A DNA stretch of 6,497 nucleotides from Chloroflexota bacterium. Lineage in GTDB: Bacteria > Chloroflexota > Anaerolineae > Anaerolineales > UBA11858. Below the pieces are notes generated by a model, which saw only the letters and a program-made list of their open reading frames with translations, made no database searches and was not told where the DNA came from. Shown in pieces: positions 1 to 4,818 of the stretch. The stretch is taken from assembly GCA_003513015.1 (NCBI GenBank), contig DOTA01000008.1, forward strand, positions 378 through 6,874. Reading direction: 5' to 3'. The position numbers and the translations under genes are program-made. How positions within the stretch are numbered: the first letter of the stretch is position 1; each line of letters starts with the position of its first letter.

Positions 1-73
1 GGATGTAGCTCAATGGCAGAGCACTGCACTGTGGATGCAGATGTTGCGGGTTCGACCCCCGTCATCCGCCCCA
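1..73 (+). tRNA. tRNA-His (GTG), 5' end cut by window edge
   Basis: The stretch folds as a cloverleaf. The D arm is 8-11 paired with 19-22. The anticodon stem CTGCA (24-28) pairs with TGCAG (36-40) around loop CTGTGGA, with anticodon GTG at 31-33, so it reads His codons. The T arm is 46-50/58-62 with loop TTCGACC. The 3' acceptor strand CATCCGC (63-69) pairs with GGATG at 1-5, leaving two acceptor bases unpaired because the 5' end is missing. The missing bases should be G-1, G1 and C2. The extra G-1 is the histidine identity element and would face C at position 70 (discriminator). CCA is encoded at 71-73. A terminator follows within 8 bases, so this is the last gene of its transcript. Confidence 0.95.
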
Positions 74-80
74 AACCTGA

Positions 81-107
81 CCGACCAGTTAAACTGGTCG
101 GTTTTTT
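81..107 (+). terminator. Rho-independent terminator of the tRNA-His transcript
   Basis: CCGACCAGTT (81-90) is followed by its reverse complement AACTGGTCGG (92-101), giving 8-9 usable base pairs with a 3-5 nt loop. The run TTTTTT at 102-107 follows directly, then more T-rich sequence to about 113. This is a textbook intrinsic terminator. It separates the tRNA from the operon downstream. Confidence 0.93.
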
Positions 108-155
108 GTTTTTGTGCTGCGAAGCCATTATGTAGGGTTAAGTACAGCTATATAT

Positions 156-188
156 CTTTACAAAATATTGACATTTTATCGACTTTCG
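156..188 (+). promoter_or_regulatory. Candidate CarH operator: three tandem 11-bp repeats
   Basis: Three consecutive 11-bp units start at 156, 167 and 178: CTTTACAAAAT, ATTGACATTTT and ATCGACTTTCG. Each fits the pattern n-T-n-n-A-C-A-n4, except that the third has ACT in place of ACA. The middle unit contains the -35 box (168-173), and the third ends three bases before the -10 box. From memory, the Thermus thermophilus CarH tetramer binds three head-to-tail 11-bp repeats of this kind overlapping the -35 element of its own promoter. The match in unit length, core and position, directly upstream of a carH-like gene, makes an autoregulatory operator likely. The cores are short and the region is AT-rich, so chance cannot be excluded. 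Confidence 0.55.
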
Positions 189-196
189 GGTAAAAT
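168..196 (+). promoter_or_regulatory. Sigma70-type promoter of the carH operon
   Basis: A perfect -35 box TTGACA (168-173) is separated by exactly 17 bp from TAAAAT (191-196), one mismatch from TATAAT. Transcription would start near 203-205, giving a leader of about 30 nt before the ATG at 233. It is the only good promoter seen between the tRNA terminator and the end of the four-gene cluster, so it probably drives all four genes. Confidence 0.8.
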
Positions 197-232
197 GGGT
201 GCATCAAGTAACCTGAAAACCCACGAGAAAAG

Positions 233-1561
233 ATGCAAATGCCAATCATCAACGATATTCCTACCTTCAATCTAAAAGTTGTTCTCCGAGAAACCGGCAT
301 CAAACCCGATACGATCCGGGCCTGGGAGCGCAGATATGGTTTACCCGAGCCCGAAAGAACCGCGGGAAAACACCGGCTTTACTCTCAACGGGATATCGAA
401 ATGATCAAATGGTTGATGGCCCGCCAGGACGAAGGCTTGAGCATCAGCCGCGCAGTGGATCTTTGGCGCAGCCTAGAAGCCGAAAGCCGTGATCCTCTGA
501 GTGATTCCGTTTATCAAATCGCAAGCGCATCCCCGCAACCCATGGTGGAATTTTCGGTTGGCGCAGCCCTCGATGAAATCCGGCAATCCTGGATTGATAC
601 TTGCCTGGTTTTTGACGAAGCCCAAGCCGAAGCAATCTTATCCCATGCCTTTGCTTTGTACCCTGCCGAAGTTGTCTGCACCGAAGTGCTCCAAAAAGGG
701 ATTTCGCAAATAGGGCAGAGTTGGTTTCAGGGAACAACAAGTGTGCAACAAGAGCATTTTGCGACCGCACTTGCCACGCGAAAACTAAATACCCTGATTT
801 CAGCCAGCCCCAGCCCCCATCATCAACAAAAAATCATCGTTGCCTGTCCACCCAAGGAAGATCACACATTTTCGGCGCTACTGATTACATTGATGATGCG
901 TCAGCGCGGCTGGCCCGTGGTTTATTTAGGTGCCAATGTGCCGATCGCTGAACTGCAAAAAACTATCACCAACGTACAAGCAAGCTTATTGGTCTTACCG
1001 GCACAGCAATTACACACTGCTGCCACACTCTCCGAGCTTGCCAGTTCGCTTTATCACAAAATTCCAATTGCGTACGGTGGGCGTATTTTCAACCTGCTGC
1101 CCGACATCCGCTCTCGGATCCCCGGATATTTTATCGGCAGCAACCTGAGCCATATCGGCCCCACCCTGGAACATCTCATTACCCAAACATCGCCAAACCC
1201 CCTCATTCAACCTGCATCCGCCGAATATCAAACAACCCTGATGCGCTTCCGGGATCAAAAAGCCGCCATCGAAGCCCATATCTGGGATAAATTGGGCAGC
1301 AATGGTATCGCCCGTCAGCATCTGGTAATTGCCAACGAACACCTCACCCAAGATATCGAAGCTGCACTGGTTTTAGGTGATATTTACCTATTAGGCAATG
1401 AAATCAAGTGGATCGAGGAATTACTTGCCAATTATGGATTACCCCAAATTGGATTGATTCATTTTTTGCATGCCTATCATAACGCTGTTCTACAAATTTT
1501 AGGACAGCACAACCAAATCATTGCCACGTGGTTCGAGCAAGCTCTATCAACCGTAAACTAA
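233..1561 (+). CDS. carH: CarH/LitR-type B12-dependent photoreceptor transcriptional repressor (MerR family)
   Basis: 442 aa. Residues about 12-82 form a MerR winged-helix DNA-binding domain (TIRAWERRYGLPEPER, then KHRLYSQRDI). Residues about 115-190 are the four-helix cap of a B12 module, carrying the CarH signature W-x9-E-H (W164, E174, H175). Residues about 198-318 are the Rossmann-like cobalamin domain, with the lower-ligand histidine in E209-D-H211, an S-x-L at 251-253 and a GG at 282-283. CarH proteins bind adenosylcobalamin, tetramerise and repress carotenoid or photoprotection genes in the dark; light breaks the Co-C bond and frees the DNA. Two departures are visible: the residue after W164 is Phe (His132 in Thermus CarH), and ExHxxG reads ExHxxS. 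The protein is also about 120-150 residues longer than Thermus CarH, with a mostly helical, unrecognised C-terminal region (about 320-442). The start could equally be the ATG at 239, since neither has a strong Shine-Dalgarno. It is the first gene of the operon, with a 34-bp gap to the next. Confidence 0.88.
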   Translation: MQMPIINDIPTFNLKVVLRETGIKPDTIRAWERRYGLPEPERTAGKHRLYSQRDIEMIKWLMARQDEGLSISRAVDLWRSLEAESRDPLSDSVYQIASASPQPMVEFSVGAALDEIRQSWIDTCLVFDEAQAEAILSHAFALYPAEVVCTEVLQKGISQIGQSWFQGTTSVQQEHFATALATRKLNTLISASPSPHHQQKIIVACPPKEDHTFSALLITLMMRQRGWPVVYLGANVPIAELQKTITNVQASLLVLPAQQLHTAATLSELASSLYHKIPIAYGGRIFNLLPDIRSRIPGYFIGSNLSHIGPTLEHLITQTSPNPLIQPASAEYQTTLMRFRDQKAAIEAHIWDKLGSNGIARQHLVIANEHLTQDIEAALVLGDIYLLGNEIKWIEELLANYGLPQIGLIHFLHAYHNAVLQILGQHNQIIATWFEQALSTVN

Positions 1562-1579
1562 TCGCATCCATGATCGTTA

Positions 1580-1584
1580 AAGGA
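1580..1584 (+). promoter_or_regulatory. Shine-Dalgarno site of the SDR39U1-like gene
   Basis: AAGGA lies 11 nt before the ATG at 1596, inside the 34-bp gap after the regulator. It supports that start. No promoter or terminator is visible in the gap, so read-through from the regulator gene is expected. Confidence 0.6.
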
Positions 1585-1595
1585 ACAAAACACTT

Positions 1596-2513
1596 ATGAA
1601 AATCATTATTACAGGCGGAACCGGAGCGATTGGGCGCGCCCTAACCGCAGAACTCCTTCAAGCTGGGCATCAGGTTACTATTTTTAGCCGCAACCCTCAG
1701 AAATCCGTTACCGGTACCAAAACTGTTGTCTGGGATATTGAAAATATAGAAAGCTGGCTGCCCGAAATCGAAAAAGTGGATGCCATCGTGCATCTGGCGG
1801 GTGAAAATTTGGCAGGGGAAGGTTTCTTACCCAAGCGGTGGACACTAGAACGCAAAAAACGCATTGTCCATAGTCGCAGCCAAACTGGCAAAGCCCTCAC
1901 CCAAGCCATCCAACGAGCGCAACCAAAACCCAAAATCTTTATCCAAGCCTCAGCTATCGGCTACTACGGCCCCCGCAAAGATGAGATCATCACCGAGAAT
2001 TTCAAACCCGGCGGCGATTTTCTCGCCCAAACCTGTTTAGAGTGGGAAAATTCCACCAAACCCCTCGAAAACCTGGGCGTGAGGCGCGCCATCATCCGCA
2101 CCGGCATTGTCCTCACACCCCAAGAGGGTGCCCTTTCCCGATTGTTGCTGCCTTACAAAATGTATGTGGGCGGCCCTTTTGGCAACGGCAAACAGTGGTA
2201 CTCCTGGATTCACATTGCCGATGAAGTTGCCGCGATTCGCTTCCTAATAGAAAAACCGGCCGCAGTGGGCACCTTCAATCTGACCACTCCCACCCCCCTC
2301 ACCAACCGCGATTTCGGCAAAACCCTTGGCAAAGTACTCAAGCGCCCCTCCTGGTTGCCGATACCCGCTTTTGCCCTCAACCTTTTTCTCGGGGAAGTTT
2401 CCAGTGTGGTGCTGGATAGCCAGCGCGTGCTTCCCGGCCGTTTACAGGAATTGGGATATAAATTCAAGTTCCCAGAATTGCGCTCCGCCCTCGAAGATTT
2501 ACTGCTCCCATGA
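1596..2513 (+). CDS. TIGR01777 family NAD(P)-binding SDR protein (SDR39U1/YfcH-like)
   Basis: 305 aa, the usual length for the family. The N-terminus carries the Rossmann dinucleotide motif G7-x-x-G10-x-x-G13. Family signatures follow in order: HLAGENL (67-72), RWT with a downstream RK and SR (81-94), SAIGYYG (119-125), IIRTGIVL (166-173), the GxGxQWYSWIHIxD block (196-209), and a C-terminal DUF1731-like segment (about 257-303, with SSVVLDSQRVLPGRLQELGY). Members are annotated as putative nucleoside-diphosphate-sugar epimerases, but I know of no firmly established substrate. It is expected to be cytoplasmic. Its stop overlaps the next start as ATGA (2510-2513), implying translational coupling to the SRPBCC protein; these two families are often adjacent or fused. 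Placement between a CarH repressor and a carotenoid-type oxidoreductase suggests a role in lipid or pigment modification or photo-oxidative stress, which is inference. Confidence 0.9.
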   Translation: MKIIITGGTGAIGRALTAELLQAGHQVTIFSRNPQKSVTGTKTVVWDIENIESWLPEIEKVDAIVHLAGENLAGEGFLPKRWTLERKKRIVHSRSQTGKALTQAIQRAQPKPKIFIQASAIGYYGPRKDEIITENFKPGGDFLAQTCLEWENSTKPLENLGVRRAIIRTGIVLTPQEGALSRLLLPYKMYVGGPFGNGKQWYSWIHIADEVAAIRFLIEKPAAVGTFNLTTPTPLTNRDFGKTLGKVLKRPSWLPIPAFALNLFLGEVSSVVLDSQRVLPGRLQELGYKFKFPELRSALEDLLLP

Positions 2514-2956
2514 AGAAGTTCACACACCGTTTCCGGGTGGGTGCCCCCATCAAGGCGGTCGCGGCCTTCCACAGCGATACCCGCGCCCTCCAAAAACTGA
2601 CTCCCTTCCCCATGTTCGTTCAACTCCACGAAATCGAGCCGCTCGCCGAAAACTCGCGCGCTCGCTTTACCATTTGGGCTGGACCCATCCCCCTGCGCTG
2701 GGAAGCCCTGCACACCAACGTGACCCCTCAAGGGTTTAGCGACACCCAGGTGAGCGGCCCTTTCAAATACTGGAAACACAATCACGTTTTTGAAGCCCTC
2801 ACCCCCAAAAGCACTGCAGTAATCGATGAAGTCAGTGCTATCCCCGGCGAGGGAATCTTCTGGGGCCTCGCCACCCGCGTGATGATCCTGAGCCTGCCGC
2901 TACTTTTCGCCTATCGCGGCTGGCAAACCCGCCGCTCCCTAGAAAAGAGGGGATGA
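2510..2956 (+). CDS. SRPBCC (START/Bet v1-like) family protein
   Basis: 148 aa, typical of single-domain SRPBCC proteins, which bind hydrophobic ligands in a helix-grip cavity. The N-terminus (FTHRFRVGAPIKAVAAFHSD) matches the opening strand and helix that place 'phantom' ligand-gating residues. GPFKYWKHNHVFEAL (83-97) followed by TAVIDEVSAIPG (102-113) is the characteristic C-terminal half. The end (FAYRGWQTRRSLEKR) is a basic amphipathic helix. A hydrophobic stretch at 125-134 belongs to the final helix rather than a clear membrane span. The gene overlaps both neighbours by 4 bp (ATGA at 2510-2513 and at 2953-2956), so all three products are probably made in fixed ratio. A ligand-carrier or partner role for the adjacent SDR protein is plausible but unproven. 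It could also be listed as a cyclase/dehydrase-like protein. Confidence 0.85.
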   Translation: MKKFTHRFRVGAPIKAVAAFHSDTRALQKLTPFPMFVQLHEIEPLAENSRARFTIWAGPIPLRWEALHTNVTPQGFSDTQVSGPFKYWKHNHVFEALTPKSTAVIDEVSAIPGEGIFWGLATRVMILSLPLLFAYRGWQTRRSLEKRG

Positions 2957-4488
2957 ACAAAGTCGCCATCATCGGCGCAGGTGTGGGCGGGCTATCCACT
3001 GCCGCCGAACTCGCCAAAGCCGGCCTGGATGTGACCGTGCTCGAAGCGCATGTCGATCCCGGAGGTTGCGCGGCCACCTTTTTCCACCAGGGCTATCGCT
3101 TCGATGCGGGAGCCACCCTGGCCGGCGGTTTCGCTCCCGGCGCTCCGATGGATTTGCTCGGGCAACGATTCGACATCGACTGGGAGGCGCTCCCTGCCGA
3201 CATTGCTATGCAAATTCACCTGCCCGATGGTGAAACCGTTACCCGCTGGAGCGATCCCAACCTGTGGCAAACCGAACGTTTGCGCGTTTTCGGTCCCCAA
3301 GCTGAACCTTTTTGGCATTGGCAAGAGCGCACCGCCGATGAGCTTTGGCATCTGGCGCTGCGCCTGCCGCCCTGGCCACCCCAAACCCTACGGGAAACCG
3401 TAAAGCTCACTTCCAACGGCTTATCATGGCTAAAATTCATTTCGTCAAATGACTATACGCAATTATTTAGCGATGCGTTATGGCCTACCAGCCACCATCT
3501 CAAGGATCAAAGCCAGCGTCTGCGCCAATATGTTGATGGGCAGCTTCTGATTTCCGCACAGGCAACCAGTGGAAATGCCAATGCTCTTTACAGCGCCGCG
3601 GCGCTCGATCTCGCCCGGCAAGGCGTGGCCCACATTCCCGGCGGGATGGGGCAAATCGCCCAAAAACTGGCCGATGCTGTCAAAAATTTCGGCGGGCGGG
3701 TACGCTACCGCCAAGCCGTAACCCGCGTCCACCACAAAGCCGGGCAATTTGAGATCGAAACCCAACGAGGCGAAACCTATCTCGCCGGTACCGTAATTTT
3801 CAACTTACCTCCCTGGAACATCCGCGAAATATTAGGGGAACAGGCCCCTCTCCAGCTGAAAAAGCTGCCACCCCAACCCAGAGATGGCAGGGGTGCCTTC
3901 GTAATTTATCTCGGCGTGGCTGAGTCTGCCATCCCCAAAGAGGCCCCACTGCACCAACAAATCCTGATCCGCGAACCCTTCGGTGAGGGCAATTCGCTCT
4001 TTCTCTCCACCAGCCCAGCTTGGGATGTCCGCCGCGCGCCTCAGGGGCGGCGCGCCTTGACTATCAGCACGCACACCCAGTTGGCTCCCTGGTGGCACCT
4101 CCACGAAAACGACCCCGCGGCCTACGAAGAACGCAAAGAGCGCTACACCGATCAAACCTTGGCGGCCATCGAACAGATTTTCCCCGGTTTGCAGGCTAGC
4201 ACCGATCTGATCATGCCCGGCACACCGGTCACATTTCAGCGCTTTACGCGGCGCGCCTGGGGCTGGGTGGGCGGTTTCCCCCAAACCAGTCTGTTTAGCG
4301 CCTGGGGGCCGCGCCTGGCTCCGGGTTTGTGGCTGGTCGGAGATAGCATCTTCCCTGGGCAATCGGTGCCTGCCGTGGGGTTAGGTGGGTTGCGTGTGGC
4401 TCAGGCGATTTTAGCAACCCTCCCAAAAACCCAAAGGACTCCCCGAATTCAGGGTAAAAAGTTGCTGCGTGCTGAGGATTTAACTTGA
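2953..4488 (+). CDS. FAD-dependent oxidoreductase of the carotenoid desaturase/isomerase superfamily (CrtI/CrtD/CrtISO-like)
   Basis: 511 aa, within the 490-520 range of phytoene-desaturase-like flavoproteins. The N-terminal FAD fold has G8-x-G10-x-x-G13 and the ribose-binding acid E31 in VTVLEAH. It is followed by the superfamily's DPGGCAATF (35-43) and YRFDAGATLAGG (48-59). A middle IPGGMGQIAQKLADAVKNFGG block (228-248) and the C-terminal LWLVGDSIFPGQSVPAVGLGGLRVAQ (459-484) are also diagnostic. The N-terminal block resembles cyanobacterial CrtD (C-3',4' desaturase) and CrtISO more than classical CrtI. The exact reaction (desaturation, cis-trans isomerisation or ketone formation) cannot be assigned from sequence alone. 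It is last in the operon, with its start inside ATGA 2953-2956. A GAGG lies only 2 nt from the ATG, so coupled re-initiation is likely. No strong terminator follows. Control by CarH fits the known theme of light-induced carotenogenesis. Confidence 0.85.
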   Translation: MNKVAIIGAGVGGLSTAAELAKAGLDVTVLEAHVDPGGCAATFFHQGYRFDAGATLAGGFAPGAPMDLLGQRFDIDWEALPADIAMQIHLPDGETVTRWSDPNLWQTERLRVFGPQAEPFWHWQERTADELWHLALRLPPWPPQTLRETVKLTSNGLSWLKFISSNDYTQLFSDALWPTSHHLKDQSQRLRQYVDGQLLISAQATSGNANALYSAAALDLARQGVAHIPGGMGQIAQKLADAVKNFGGRVRYRQAVTRVHHKAGQFEIETQRGETYLAGTVIFNLPPWNIREILGEQAPLQLKKLPPQPRDGRGAFVIYLGVAESAIPKEAPLHQQILIREPFGEGNSLFLSTSPAWDVRRAPQGRRALTISTHTQLAPWWHLHENDPAAYEERKERYTDQTLAAIEQIFPGLQASTDLIMPGTPVTFQRFTRRAWGWVGGFPQTSLFSAWGPRLAPGLWLVGDSIFPGQSVPAVGLGGLRVAQAILATLPKTQRTPRIQGKKLLRAEDLT

Positions 4489-4605
4489 GCGGTGTGAGTT
4501 AGTGGATGCGACGCGATCTGCGAGAAACTTGTGGGTGGCGACCTGGCAGATGAAATTGCCGAAGAATCTTTTGGGGCAAGATGAAATCCAACGGGATTCC
4601 CTTTT

Positions 4606-4641
4606 GGAGTGTCTCCGTTTAATTTATAACGGGGGCACTTT
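4606..4641 (+). other. Imperfect inverted repeat / RNA hairpin, 14-bp stem
   Basis: The left arm GGAGTGTCTCCGTT (4606-4619) pairs with AACGGGGGCACTTT (4628-4641) across an 8-nt AT-only loop. There are ten Watson-Crick pairs, four G-U pairs and no mismatch when read as + strand RNA. On the opposite strand the G-U pairs become A-C mismatches, so the structure favours a + transcript. It sits 118 nt after the stop of the carotenoid-type gene. No T-run follows, so it is not a standard terminator. It might protect the 3' end of the operon mRNA, or be part of a leader for the sensor gene. Confidence 0.5.
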
Positions 4642-4752
4642 TGGTTTGAGTTAGGGCAGCCCAGGAATATGGGAATCCCTTTCCTCACAGGTTATATTTT
4701 CCTTCAAGAATTACAATCCGGCAAAAATCGAAAATTACAATTTAACCCGGAT

Positions 4753-4766
4753 TTGATGCGCGTCAA
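4753..4766. promoter_or_regulatory. Near-perfect 14-bp palindrome, candidate operator
   Basis: TTGATGCGCGTCAA is an inverted repeat with only the fifth position of each arm (T facing G) breaking dyad symmetry. It lies 52 bp before the chosen sensor ATG. Size and symmetry fit a dimeric helix-turn-helix repressor site. No regulator can be named, and one such palindrome in 330 bp could be chance. Confidence 0.3.
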
Positions 4767-4803
4767 GATGGCCGAATTCCTGCAAATCCCGTACAATTTA
4801 AAC

Positions 4804-4808
4804 AGAGG
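4804..4808 (+). promoter_or_regulatory. Shine-Dalgarno site deciding the sensor start
   Basis: AGAGG ends 10 nt before the ATG at 4819. The in-frame upstream ATGs at 4756 and 4768 have no purine-rich site. The one at 4669 has AGGA only 2 nt away, which is too close. This favours 4819. Confidence 0.55.
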
Positions 4809-4818
4809 CCTTATTTTG

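Larger units (their letters stand above)
4489..4818 (+). other. Intergenic region, 330 bp, no convincing gene
   Basis: This lies between the carotenoid-type gene and the sensor gene. It is AT-rich toward its end. It holds a 14-bp hairpin (4606-4641), three CTTTTGG copies (4568, 4601, 4638), GGGATTCCC (4593-4601) with its reverse complement (4671-4679), direct repeats AATTACAAT (4709, 4733) and TACAATTTAA (4736, 4792), and a 14-bp near-palindrome (4753-4766). I found no promoter with both boxes well placed for the sensor gene. Short open frames exist on both strands but have no recognisable product. An in-frame extension of the sensor gene runs back to 4630. Confidence 0.7.

Noticed and set aside
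74..232. Possible attachment site or integrated element next to the tRNA-His 3' end.
   Set aside because: No repeat of the tRNA 3' end was seen in the window and there is no integrase; the downstream genes look like ordinary chromosomal operons.
2210..2785. Minus-strand open frame of 191 codons antisense to the SDR and SRPBCC genes.
   Set aside because: It is a shadow of two well-recognised + strand genes in G+C-rich codons, and its composition is not protein-like.
3832..4362. Minus-strand open frame of 176 codons antisense to the flavoenzyme gene.
   Set aside because: It lies wholly inside a gene with clear FAD motifs; its Gly/Ala/Pro/Arg-rich composition is typical of antisense frames.
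4502..4654. Short + strand frame (GTG start, 50 codons) in the intergenic region, reading partly protein-like (MKLPKNLLGQDEIQRDSLLE).
   Set aside because: No Shine-Dalgarno, no recognised family, and it spans the hairpin and repeats. Its protein-like look may come from repeat composition.
4449..4688. Minus-strand open frame of 79 codons over the end of the flavoenzyme gene and the intergenic region.
   Set aside because: It overlaps a solid + strand gene, has no recognisable domain, and no supporting signals are visible.
4736..4801. TACAATTTAA at 4736 and 4792 as -10 boxes for the sensor gene.
   Set aside because: No acceptable -35 box lies 16-18 bp upstream of either copy. The second would also start transcription at the Shine-Dalgarno itself.
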